From Nostocaceae cyanobacterium CSSed10_463m (GTDB lineage: Bacteria > Cyanobacteriota > Cyanobacteriia > Cyanobacteriales > Nostocaceae), in contig PWQB01000252.1 of assembly GCA_003556955.1 (NCBI GenBank), positions 1 to 9,007 of the forward strand: DNA of 9,007 nucleotides. The letters are read 5' to 3'. The position numbers and the translations under genes are program-made. The notes beneath the pieces are model-generated. The model was not told where the DNA came from and did no database searches. It saw nothing but the letters and a program-made list of their open reading frames with translations. This document shows, piece after piece, positions 1-6,818 of this stretch; the stretch's first letter is position 1; the number at the start of each line of letters is the position of its first letter.

Positions 1-65
1 CCAAGCCATAACAGCTGTTCTCCTATTTCTGATTCAAAGATTGATCACATCAAAATTTTAAAAGC

Positions 66-94
66 TTGACAAATATTCCACATCTACCTAAGAA
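66..94 (+). promoter_or_regulatory. Possible sigma70-type promoter in ilvH leader region
   Basis: A perfect -35 hexamer TTGACA (66-71) is followed after 17 bases by TAAGAA (89-94), a poor match to TATAAT. It points towards ilvH but lies about 250 bases upstream of the start codon, with an IS-like stem-loop in between. The spacing is good and the -10 is weak, so this is a candidate only. Confidence 0.25.
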
Positions 95-162
95 AAGATA
101 TGTATTACCCAGGTTTCTGCTTGGAGTATGATTTGTCAAAACTTCTGTTGAGAAAATGTAAT

Positions 163-269
163 GAATGCAGGGATGGAGTTTAAAATGGAACCTTAAAATG
201 TCCAACGGGATACCGGGAGTCGCTGAGAAGCCCACACTTACAGCTTGCTGAAGTGTAGGAATATGTCAC
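163..269 (+). mobile_element. IS200/IS605-like right-end remnant with stem-loop
   Basis: The stretch has the order seen at many IS200/IS605 right ends: AGAAGCCC, a stem-loop, then a short tail ending in TCAC (266-269). The stem pairs ACACTT (234-239) with AAGTGT (251-256), plus CC/GG (231-232 with 258-259) across one mismatch; the loop holds AGC and GCT. In IS605-type elements the 3' end of tnpB overlaps this region, which also forms the end of the omega RNA. Here only a short reading frame (163-252, 29 residues, no TnpB zinc finger or RuvC motif) runs into the hairpin, so no functional tnpB is present. The family assignment rests on pattern memory, not on a search. It could instead be an unrelated dispersed hairpin. 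Confidence 0.35.
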
Positions 270-316
270 TGTAGCAGTACGTGTAGGGCAAACATTAGCT
301 ATTATGGATCATACTT

Positions 317-333
317 AGTTAAAATGCTTGCCT
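317..333 (+). repeat. 17-bp direct repeat, copy 1 (AGTTAAAATGCTTGCCT)
   Basis: This 17-mer is identical to 1780-1796. It lies just upstream of the ilvH start codon; its sibling lies about 230 bases upstream of the transporter gene. A 17-bp exact match is not expected by chance in 9 kb. It could be part of a dispersed repeat or a shared regulatory element. Confidence 0.6.
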
Positions 334-351
334 GAGCCTGTGTTGGCGAAG

Positions 352-870
352 ATGAAACATACCCTTTCAGTTTTGGTAGAAGATGAGGCGGGTGTTCTTT
401 CCCGTATCTCTAGTTTATTTGCGCGTCGTGGCTTTAATATAGAAAGCCTCGCAGTTGGTCCAGCAGAGCAAGGAGGAGTTTCTCGCATTACGATGATTGT
501 ACCCGGAGACGATCGCGTGATTGAGCAACTCACCAAGCAACTGTACAAATTGGTCAACGTCCTCAAAGTCCAAGATATCACCGAAATTCCTTGTGTAGAG
601 CGAGAATTGATGCTTTTGAAAGTGAATGCTACTAGCAGCAATCGCTCAGAGGTGGTCGAATTAGCTCATATTTTTCGGTCACGAGTGGTAGATGTGGCAG
701 AAGATTCTGTCACTCTCGAAGTAGTGGGAGATCCTGGGAAGATGGTGGCAATTGTTCAAGTGTTACAAAAATTTGGTCTCAGGGAAATCGCCCGCACTGG
801 CAAAATTGCCCTCACTCGTGAATCGGGTGTCAATACTGAGTTGCTCAAGTCTTTAGAAGCAAAAGTATAA
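352..870 (+). CDS. ilvH: Acetolactate synthase small (regulatory) subunit
   Basis: IlvH is the regulatory subunit of acetohydroxyacid synthase, which makes acetolactate or acetohydroxybutyrate in the first common step of valine, leucine and isoleucine synthesis. It binds the catalytic IlvB subunit in the cytoplasm and confers valine feedback inhibition. The 172-residue protein has the family length. Residues 3-75 form the ACT domain, with the ED-x-x-GVLSRI block and then [16 protein letters not shown]. Gly14 and Asn29 match positions linked to valine binding in the E. coli protein. Residues 80-165 are the C-terminal IlvH domain. I start at ATG 352 because the protein then begins [10 protein letters not shown], as family members do. 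A longer frame from TTG 328 adds eight residues, two of them encoded by the end of a repeat. There is no clear Shine-Dalgarno site. No ilvB or ilvC is adjacent, and it is probably monocistronic. Confidence 0.97.
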   Translation: MKHTLSVLVEDEAGVLSRISSLFARRGFNIESLAVGPAEQGGVSRITMIVPGDDRVIEQLTKQLYKLVNVLKVQDITEIPCVERELMLLKVNATSSNRSEVVELAHIFRSRVVDVAEDSVTLEVVGDPGKMVAIVQVLQKFGLREIARTGKIALTRESGVNTELLKSLEAKV

Positions 871-911
871 AGTAAATGGCGTACAGATACAAATCATAAA
901 ACTCTTGTGGT

Positions 912-928
912 GCGGGCATCTTGCCCGC
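912..928. repeat. GC-rich dispersed hairpin downstream of ilvH
   Basis: The perfect inverted repeat GCGGGCA-TCT-TGCCCGC has 7-bp arms and a 3-base loop, 41 bases after the ilvH stop. I recognise this GCGGGCATCTTGCCCGC core as a frequent dispersed repeat in Nostoc-type genomes. It could act as a terminator for ilvH, but no T-run follows, so the repeat reading is preferred. Confidence 0.6.
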
Positions 929-961
929 CATTGGAGTACTTTACTTAGATGAAATTTGCTG

Positions 962-1232
962 TAAGAGGTTGTTTGAAAAGTCCCTAATTATGTATCAAAA
1001 CATTCTAGATCCCCCTAAATCCCCCTTAAAAAGGGGGACTTTGATTCCAATACTGTTCGGTTAAGGAGTGTAGAGACGTTGCATGGAAAGTCTCTGCAAG
1101 GGTTTTCGGCTCACGAATTTGCTTAACCGAACAGTATTGACTTTGATTCTAGTCCCCCCCTTTTTAAGGGGGGCTAGGGGGGATCAACTCGTGCTTAACA
1201 TCACAGCAAATTACTTTTCAAACATCCTCTAA
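962..1232. mobile_element. Palindromic MITE-like element, interrupted
   Basis: The ends are 20-bp inverted repeats with two mismatches, consensus TWAGAGGWTGTTTGAAAAGT (962-981 and, inverted, 1213-1232). Inside lie two large inverted blocks: a GATCCCCC...AAAAAGGGGG block near 1009-1040 and its inverted counterpart near 1151-1184. Each block is itself a hairpin (CCCCCTT/AAGGGGG and CCCCCCTT/AAGGGGGG). No transposase frame is present, so it would be non-autonomous. A second, smaller element is inserted in it. Flanking TAs are suggestive, but no clean target duplication can be called. The 10-mer AATTTGCTGT (953-962) recurs inverted at 1203-1212, overlapping the left end and just inside the right end, so the boundaries are uncertain. 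Confidence 0.55.
1038..1149. mobile_element. 92-bp MITE with 18-bp TIRs and 10-bp target duplication
   Basis: Perfect 18-bp terminal inverted repeats CAATACTGTTCGGTTAAG lie at 1048-1065 and, inverted, at 1122-1139. They enclose 56 bp with no coding capacity. The 10-mer ACTTTGATTC directly abuts both ends (1038-1047 and 1140-1149), as a target-site duplication would. Removing the insert restores the hairpin-rich host element. A 10-bp duplication fits some IS4-related families, which is a suggestion and not an identification. The interior has an AGAGAC/GTCTCT inverted pair. An identical copy of the end sits at 8891-8908. Confidence 0.8.
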
Positions 1233-1581
1233 GAATCCCTCGTTGTACTATGTAGCGGTTAAAGAGGGAATATGTAAAATTTGGACAAGTATAAATAATC
1301 AGAAATAAGGTAATTAATTAACTAATTGTTGGTTTTTTTATATAAAAAGTATGAGAATATCAGCGAATATTGTATCTAAAAATAAAAATAAATTATTTAC
1401 TAGAAAGTTTTGTCATATTGGCATGACAGCAGGACTCAAAAACTGGTACAAAACTTATGGTTAAGCAAAACAGTAAACACAACTAACTTTGATAAATAGC
1501 TTAAATTTAGCGCTCAAGTCCTGCATATATCGAATATGGGACTATTGGGGAAACCCATAGCACCAGAAAAATTTAGGATAG
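1233..1581. other. AT-rich stretch with no recognisable gene
   Basis: I see no convincing gene here. A 37-codon frame at 1351-1464 lacks a ribosome binding site and family features. One small symmetric site, TGTCAT-attggc-ATGACA (1411-1428), has the form of a dimeric-regulator operator, but nothing around it says which regulator or gene it would serve. A T-run with AT-rich DNA lies near 1330-1345. Confidence 0.5.
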
Positions 1582-1760
1582 ATATAGCTGTAGCCAAGTT
1601 AATTAGGACATTCCCAATTCCCAATTCCCAATTCCCAATTCCAAATTCCAAATTCCAAATTCCAAATTCCAAATTCACTATTCCCTGTTCCCTGTTCCCT
1701 GTTCCCTGTTCCCTTAAAACCATAATGATAATGTCCTAACCAATATGTCCGCAGCTATAT
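1582..1760. repeat. Inverted-repeat frame around the heptamer array
   Basis: Two nested inverted repeats bracket the heptamer array. The outer pair is ATATAGCTG (1582-1590) and CAGCTATAT (1752-1760). The inner pair is TTAGGACATT (1603-1612) and AATGTCCTAA (1730-1739). The spacers between outer and inner arms are 12 bases on both sides but do not pair. The whole 179-bp block therefore looks like a MITE-like unit or a long imperfect stem whose interior has filled with heptamers. The related motif TGTCCG-NN-GCTATAT occurs at 1746-1760 and again at 1835-1849. Confidence 0.5.
1611..1715. repeat. Heptanucleotide tandem array (STRR type), 15 units
   Basis: Fifteen consecutive 7-base units stay in one register: TTCCCAA x4 (1611-1638), TTCCAAA x5 (1639-1673), TTCACTA x1 (1674-1680), TTCCCTG x4 (1681-1708) and TTCCCTT x1 (1709-1715). 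Short tandemly repeated heptamers (STRR) are known from heterocystous cyanobacteria. Here three unit types sit head to tail in one phase, which suggests mutation and block expansion by slippage. Open reading frames crossing it on both strands are artefacts of a repeat with no stop codon. Two TTCCCTG-like units recur inverted at 8869-8885. Confidence 0.95.
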
Positions 1761-1779
1761 AGCAAAATTCCCAGGTCAA

Positions 1780-1796
1780 AGTTAAAATGCTTGCCT
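1780..1796 (+). repeat. 17-bp direct repeat, copy 2 (AGTTAAAATGCTTGCCT)
   Basis: This copy is identical to 317-333 upstream of ilvH. Similarity continues loosely for about 20 bases beyond the exact match (TTGG and TTTGG words). It lies in the non-coding DNA upstream of the transporter gene. Confidence 0.6.
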
Positions 1797-1957
1797 TGAA
1801 TTGGTTTGGGCATTTTCTCATTCTCTAAATATCCTGTCCGTTGCTATATTCATTATTTGCTCATCTTTATTTTGTCAAAAATCAAGGTAAACAAATAATC
1901 TTATTTCTACAAAAGTTTTAGTTTTAGTTAAATTTTTACCCATCGACTTTTTATTAG

Positions 1958-1983
1958 TTATTGGTCTGCATTAGACCCAATGA
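1958..1983 (+). promoter_or_regulatory. Leader hairpin before the transporter gene
   Basis: GGTCT (1963-1967) pairs with AGACC (1973-1977) around a 5-base loop, and the stem extends outwards with one bulged C. It ends about 14 bases before the Shine-Dalgarno site. It might influence translation or message stability, but a chance hairpin is possible. I could not place a confident promoter for this gene. Confidence 0.25.
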
Positions 1984-1996
1984 CTAAGTTCGCTTT

Positions 1997-2001
1997 GGAG
2001 G
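1997..2001 (+). promoter_or_regulatory. Shine-Dalgarno site of the transporter gene
   Basis: GGAGG ends 7 bases before ATG 2009, a near-ideal site that fixes the start codon of the transporter gene. Confidence 0.85.
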
Positions 2002-2008
2002 TTAGGTC

Positions 2009-5000
2009 ATGACAACAGTATTGTTCCAGCAAAATCTGGGCGAAAAACTCGCTGACATTTTGGGCGAGACGCTGACAAAAAAAGAATTGCAAAGTTGTTT
2101 AGCATCGGTGGAACTTGTGGAGCCACCAGTGGCAAAGCAGTTCTGGAACTCCGCCGAAATGAAGGCTGGTATCTACATCATTCTTGGCGGTAAAGTCAGA
2201 CTATCAGATAGTTCTGATGACTTAATTACTACTCTGTCAACATGGTCTTCATTTGGGGAAATGACTTTGTTTCCAGAAGAAAACTTTAGTCATTACACTG
2301 CCAGAAGCTCACACAATTTAGAACTTGGGTATCTCAGACAAGAGGTATTACAAGGGTTGATAGATAAATATCCTCAGATCCGCGATCGCCTGTTCTCTCG
2401 TGCAGAACATTGGGATTTACTGCTTTTATGTCGCCAAAGCTCACAATTTCTTTTACAACATGCCCAATTTAAAGCCATGCTCAAGGCCTTGTCTCTGTTT
2501 GAGCGACACAACCTAGAGATTGGCTCTGTAAATACACAATTTCCCGATTCCCATTTATGGCTATTGTACAAAGGTCAACTACTCAATTCTGAGGGTGACT
2601 CTTTGATAGCAGGGCAAATCTCTGCACAACCAAATCACGGTAATTGGCAAGCGATCCAACCAACAATTGCTTACATTCTCAAAAATTCAGACTGGGAAAA
2701 AGCACTGGAATATTGCCAGGAATTAGAATCCTTTTTAGAGACTGGGAATCAAAAAAAACGGCAAGGGAACCGCAGAAACCGGGCTTCCCCATCCCCAAAA
2801 CCACGGACATACCCCATTGCCAAGGTTATACCCTTTCCCCAGCGAGAACAAAAATCAACAGCCCAGCCAAATCAAACACGTCCTTACTTCCCCAGTCCTC
2901 AAGTAAAAATAGGGCATTGGTGGCAACACCTGAGCAAACGCTATCCCTTTTATGCTCAACAAAGTGCCGCCGATTGTGGCTCGGCTTGCTTAGTCATGAT
3001 TGGTAAGTATTGGGGGAAAAATTTTAGTGTGAATCGCTTGCGGGATATGACCAACGTCAGCAGCAATGGCGCGTCTCTACGTGCCTTAGCAACAGCTGGA
3101 GAAAACCTGGGTTTTGGGACTCGGCCGGTCAAAGCGACCTTCGATAAGTTGGCAGAACAATCTTTACCTGCGATCGCCCACTGGGAAGGCAACCACTTCG
3201 TTGTTATTTATAAAATCACCAAAAAGCGCGTCATCATCGGTGATCCCGCTCTTGGTCAACGTAGCCTCACTAGGAGTCAATTTAATCAAGGTTGGACTGG
3301 TTATGCTTTATTACTCCAACCCACAGAGCTACTCAAACAGACCAAGAATGAGAGTGTCAAGTTCTGGAAGTTCTTTGAGTTAATCAAACCTCACTATTCG
3401 GTACTGCTAGAAATATTAATTGCCAGTATACTGATTCAAATATTTGGACTGGTAACGCCAGTATTCACCCAGTTATTACTAGATCGAGTCCTGGTACAAC
3501 GCAGTATTCCCACCTTAAACGCCGTTGGTGTGGGGATGATCGTTTTTGGTTTGTTCGGTATTGCCATGAATGGAGTCCGGCAATATCTACTAGATCACAC
3601 AGCCAATCGCGTTAGTATCTCCCTACTTGTGGGTTTTATTAAACATACCCTCCGCTTACCCCTGGGTTATTTTGAGTCGCGTTATGTCGGAGATATTATT
3701 TCTCGGATTCAAGAAAACCAAAAAATTCAGCGCTTCCTCACTGGTGAAACTCTCTCAATCATCCTGGATATGCTGACCTTGGTGATCTATCTGGGTATGA
3801 TGTTTTGGTATAGCTGGCGCATGACCTTATTCGTACTAGTGACAGTCCCACCATTTTTTATTCTGGCACTGGCTAGCACAAGTATTTTGCGTCGCATTTC
3901 CAGAGAAGTTTTTAATGCTGGAGCTAAGGAAAACAGTTATCTCATAGAATCTCTGACAGGTATTCGCACAGTTCGTTCATTAGCCATTGAGCAGACAGTA
4001 CGCTGGCGTTGGGAGGAACTGCTGCATAATTTGGTCAAAAAAAGCTTTAATGCTCAAGTGATTGGTAATCGCTTGCAAATTATTAGTGGTGTTATTAACA
4101 CTTTTGTGAATGCTTCATTGATGTGGTTTGGTGCATGGCAAGTAATTCAAGGGGAACTCACTATTGGGCAATTAGTCGCTTTCAATATGTTGGTGGGTAA
4201 CGTTTTGAGTCCTTTTCAACGGTTATCAATGCTGTGGAATGGATTACAGGAAATTATTATTTCTACAGAACGGATTAATGATGTTTTAGAGGCAGAACCA
4301 GAAGAAGATTTGCAAAATAAACCCCGCAAGGCTCTAGCTAGACTGCGTGGCCATATCTGTTTTGAGAATGTCACTTTCCGCTATCATCCCGAAACTCAGA
4401 CTAATGTTCTAGAAAACATCAGCTTTGAAATTCAGCCTGAGCAAATGGTAGCAGTGGTAGGACGCAGTGGTTCAGGAAAAACTACATTGAGCAAATTAAT
4501 TTTGGGTTTATATCCACCCACAGATGGAAAGGTACTAATTGACGGTTGTGATATTAATAATATTGCGTTGCAATCCCTGCGATCGCAAGTCGGTGTAGTC
4601 GATCAAGATACCTTTCTATTTGGTAGTACCATCCGCGAAAATATCTGCATCGCTCATCCAGAAGCTACTTTAGAAGAAATTATCGAAGCCGCACAATTAG
4701 CAGGTGCAGATGAATTTATTCAACAACTACCAATGGGTTACGAATCCCAAATTGGTGAAAGTGGCGGAATGCTTTCTGGTGGACAACGCCAACGTCTAGC
4801 CATTGCTAGAGCTTTACTTGGTAATCCTCAATTATTACTGTTTGATGAAGCCACTAGTCACCTAGATTCGGAATCAGAGCGCATTATTCAAAACAATCTC
4901 AAAACTATACTTCAAGGTCGTACCAGTGTAATTATTGCCCATCGCCTATCTACTGTCCGCCATGCAGATTTAATTTTAGTATTAGATCGCGGCATCTTAG

Positions 5001-5086
5001 TGGAAAGTGGCACTCATGAGGAATTAATTGCCAAAAGAGGACATTACTACTATCTCAACCAACAACAAATTACTCAAGCAGTTTAA
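2009..5086 (+). CDS. Peptidase-containing ABC transporter (C39) with N-terminal cNMP-like domain
   Basis: This inner-membrane protein cuts double-glycine leaders off peptides in the cytoplasm and exports the cores using ATP. Residues 30-135 resemble a cyclic-nucleotide-binding fold (GIYIILGGKVRL from Gly54; FGE at 82-84), but the usual phosphate-binding arginine motif is not evident. A K/R/P/Q-rich linker covers about 244-303. The C39 peptidase (about 308-440) has Gln317, Cys323 in ADCGSACL, His396 and Asp412, a complete catalytic set. The membrane domain spans about 455-740 with hydrophobic segments near 466-486, 506-525, 581-622 and 692-735. The ATPase (783-1020) has Walker A GRSGSGKT (818-825), signature LSGGQ (922-926), Walker B LLLFDE (942-947) and His978. 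At 1025 residues it is longer than classical PCATs of about 700, because of the N-terminal part. HetC of Anabaena has a comparable layout and size, but no hetP lies beside this gene. The adaptor and substrate genes downstream support peptide export. Confidence 0.95.
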   Translation: MTTVLFQQNLGEKLADILGETLTKKELQSCLASVELVEPPVAKQFWNSAEMKAGIYIILGGKVRLSDSSDDLITTLSTWSSFGEMTLFPEENFSHYTARSSHNLELGYLRQEVLQGLIDKYPQIRDRLFSRAEHWDLLLLCRQSSQFLLQHAQFKAMLKALSLFERHNLEIGSVNTQFPDSHLWLLYKGQLLNSEGDSLIAGQISAQPNHGNWQAIQPTIAYILKNSDWEKALEYCQELESFLETGNQKKRQGNRRNRASPSPKPRTYPIAKVIPFPQREQKSTAQPNQTRPYFPSPQVKIGHWWQHLSKRYPFYAQQSAADCGSACLVMIGKYWGKNFSVNRLRDMTNVSSNGASLRALATAGENLGFGTRPVKATFDKLAEQSLPAIAHWEGNHFVVIYKITKKRVIIGDPALGQRSLTRSQFNQGWTGYALLLQPTELLKQTKNESVKFWKFFELIKPHYSVLLEILIASILIQIFGLVTPVFTQLLLDRVLVQRSIPTLNAVGVGMIVFGLFGIAMNGVRQYLLDHTANRVSISLLVGFIKHTLRLPLGYFESRYVGDIISRIQENQKIQRFLTGETLSIILDMLTLVIYLGMMFWYSWRMTLFVLVTVPPFFILALASTSILRRISREVFNAGAKENSYLIESLTGIRTVRSLAIEQTVRWRWEELLHNLVKKSFNAQVIGNRLQIISGVINTFVNASLMWFGAWQVIQGELTIGQLVAFNMLVGNVLSPFQRLSMLWNGLQEIIISTERINDVLEAEPEEDLQNKPRKALARLRGHICFENVTFRYHPETQTNVLENISFEIQPEQMVAVVGRSGSGKTTLSKLILGLYPPTDGKVLIDGCDINNIALQSLRSQVGVVDQDTFLFGSTIRENICIAHPEATLEEIIEAAQLAGADEFIQQLPMGYESQIGESGGMLSGGQRQRLAIARALLGNPQLLLFDEATSHLDSESERIIQNNLKTILQGRTSVIIAHRLSTVRHADLILVLDRGILVESGTHEELIAKRGHYYYLNQQQITQAV

Positions 5087-5114
5087 TATCATGTCCGCTT
5101 AACTGGACATAATA
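5087..5114 (+). repeat. Hairpin just after the transporter stop codon
   Basis: ATGTCC (5091-5096) and GGACAT (5105-5110) pair around an 8-base loop. After one mismatch the stem continues with TAT/ATA (5087-5089 with 5112-5114). It begins directly after the TAA. No T-run follows, so it is a weak terminator at best; it may moderate expression between the transporter and adaptor genes or stabilise the message. The word ATGTCCGC is shared with 1745-1752 in the repeat block upstream. Confidence 0.45.
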
Positions 5115-5123
5115 TAAATCAAG

Positions 5124-5160
5124 TTTAGATTTTAGATGTGGGATTTGACTGAAATCTAAA
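5124..5160. repeat. 9-bp inverted repeat in transporter-adaptor gap
   Basis: TTTAGATTT (5124-5132) is repeated inverted as AAATCTAAA (5152-5160) around 19 bases that include a further TTTAGA. AT-rich arms of this kind are common in Nostoc-type intergenic repeats. Together with the preceding hairpin it takes up much of the 130-bp gap, so cotranscription of the two genes is likely but not certain. Confidence 0.4.
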
Positions 5161-5216
5161 TTAATCGCTGCGTATGCTGTGCTAACGCAAATATTTCCCA
5201 TTCTCTAATAAAACTT

Positions 5217-6770
5217 ATGCCTTATACTTCTCCTAATTCTTCATCTGTACTTCTAAAAGATGAACAAGTTGAATCTAAAATTTATGTTAATCCTGATGAT
5301 CAAAGTACCGGGTTAAATGAGCCAATTACACCGTCTAATAACCGGGATTTATATTACGGTACAGAAGAGCTACTAGATGCTTTACCCAGGCTCTGGACTC
5401 GTAGTGTATTGTATGTGCTGGTAGGTTTGGCGGTAGTTGGCTTACCTTGGGCAACACTCTCGAAGGTAGATGAAACCGGCAGTGCTAGAGGACGTATAGA
5501 ACCTCAAGGTGCAACCCGAAAATTGGATTCTCCAGCCGGAGGGAGTGTCAAAGCGGTTCAAGTCAGGGCAGGTGATACGGTAACATCTGGACAGATTTTA
5601 CTAGAACTTGATTCTGAGATTTTGCAGACGGAACTCCAACAAGTTGAGGCTAGGCTTTCTGGATTAATTAACCAACAAACACAGTTAAATGTCCTGAAAA
5701 ATCAACTCCAGTTAACACTGAATGTTCAGGAACAACAACACCAATCTCAAGCTTTAGAAAAGATTGCTCAAGTACATCAAGCACAACAAAATCTGAATCT
5801 TAGACAGAGTACTTATAATCTGCAAAAGCTAGAAAGACAAGCATTACTCAATCAGGTACAACAGCAGATTCGGATTGCTGAAAATGATCAAAGTTCAGCT
5901 GAAGCTCGTTTAAGTATAGATTCTCGACAGGTGGAACGTTTTACCCAACTTGTAGATGAGGGTGCAGTTTCTGCAAATCAAGTTGACCAACTCAAAAAAG
6001 AAGAACAAGAAAGCCGACGCATTTACACCAGAGCGCAATTTGATGTCAAACAAGCACAATTACGCTTGGATGAAGAGATGAACCGCTATGAATCGATCAT
6101 GAATCAGCTAGAGTCTGATATCAAACAAGCACGTCTGCAACTAGAAGGAGAAGAAAATAGCTATCAAAGTTTACGACAAGTGGGTAAATTGGCAGTTCTC
6201 CGACAACAGGAACAACTCAAAGACATACAAAGGCAAATAACTGCATTAGAATCTGAAATTAGGCAAACTAGGAGCCAAATTGCATCGATAAAACTACAGA
6301 TGGAACAGCGTGTAGTGCGATCGCCTATTGATGGCATAATTTTTGAGTTACCCGTAACTCAAGCCGGAGACGTAGTACAACCAGGTCAGAGAATCGCCCA
6401 CATTGCACCCAAAGATACCGAAATTATGCTTAGGGCGCAAATGCCGATTCAAGATAGCGGCTTTTTACAGGTAGGAATGCCGGTGAAAATCAAGTTTGAT
6501 GCTTATCCCTTCCAGGAATTTGGCATTGTGGAAGGAGAAGTAACTTGGATTGCACCAGATTCCCAGGTTACCCAAACACCCCAAGGAAACCTAGAAAGTT
6601 TTGAGTTAGAAATCGCCATAGAACAAAGGTATATCCAAAATGGCGATCAGCGTATTGCTTTAACCCCAGGTCAAACAGCCAATGCTGAGGTGATAGTGCG
6701 TCAGCGCAGAGTTATTGACTTTATTTTAGATCCGTTTAAGAGACTGCAAAAGGGTGGTTTAGAGCTTTAG
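5217..6770 (+). CDS. HlyD-family periplasmic adaptor for peptide export
   Basis: This is a membrane-fusion protein that links the inner-membrane PCAT to an outer-membrane channel. Residues 1-58 are a hydrophilic cytoplasmic tail, longer than in many HlyD proteins. Residues 63-81 form the single membrane anchor (VLYVLVGLAVVGLPWATL). Residues 98-135 are the first half of the lipoyl-like domain (SPAGGSVKAVQVRAGDTV). Residues 138-365 are a long Gln/Glu/Lys-rich helical coiled coil. Residues 370-405 are the second lipoyl half (RSPIDGIIFELPVTQAGDVV), and about 406-495 form the beta-barrel. The length of 517 is normal for adaptors with a long hairpin. It follows the transporter by 130 bp on the same strand. 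ATG 5217 is the only sensible start, although no Shine-Dalgarno site precedes it. The outer-membrane partner, presumably TolC-like, is not in the window. Confidence 0.95.
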   Translation: MPYTSPNSSSVLLKDEQVESKIYVNPDDQSTGLNEPITPSNNRDLYYGTEELLDALPRLWTRSVLYVLVGLAVVGLPWATLSKVDETGSARGRIEPQGATRKLDSPAGGSVKAVQVRAGDTVTSGQILLELDSEILQTELQQVEARLSGLINQQTQLNVLKNQLQLTLNVQEQQHQSQALEKIAQVHQAQQNLNLRQSTYNLQKLERQALLNQVQQQIRIAENDQSSAEARLSIDSRQVERFTQLVDEGAVSANQVDQLKKEEQESRRIYTRAQFDVKQAQLRLDEEMNRYESIMNQLESDIKQARLQLEGEENSYQSLRQVGKLAVLRQQEQLKDIQRQITALESEIRQTRSQIASIKLQMEQRVVRSPIDGIIFELPVTQAGDVVQPGQRIAHIAPKDTEIMLRAQMPIQDSGFLQVGMPVKIKFDAYPFQEFGIVEGEVTWIAPDSQVTQTPQGNLESFELEIAIEQRYIQNGDQRIALTPGQTANAEVIVRQRRVIDFILDPFKRLQKGGLEL

Positions 6771-6818
6771 TCATTTAGACGAATCAGACAAGAGCAAGTT
6801 TATCAGGGTAATTGTGTT

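Noticed and set aside
328..351. TTG start for ilvH giving eight extra residues
   Set aside because: Family members begin [12 protein letters not shown] at ATG 352, and the extension begins in the end of a repeated 17-mer.
315..641. Minus-strand reading frame of 108 codons
   Set aside because: It lies almost wholly antisense to ilvH, whose family motifs are unmistakable, and shows no features of its own.
1351..1464. 37-residue ORF, examined as another secreted peptide
   Set aside because: It has no Shine-Dalgarno site, no double-glycine leader and no recognisable family features.
1611..1715. Possible CRISPR array
   Set aside because: The repeats are 7 bases long and contiguous, with no unique spacers and no cas genes nearby.
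1514..1739. Reading frames on both strands across the heptamer array
   Set aside because: A 7-base repeat without stop codons keeps all frames open. The translations (repeating GNWELGI-like or FPIPNSQ-like units) simply mirror the repeat, and there is no ribosome binding site.
2009..5086. Calling the transporter HetC
   Set aside because: Domain layout and size are similar, but hetP and an NtcA-type GTA-N8-TAC site were not seen, and double-glycine substrates lie downstream. Many HetC-like PCATs exist in these genomes.
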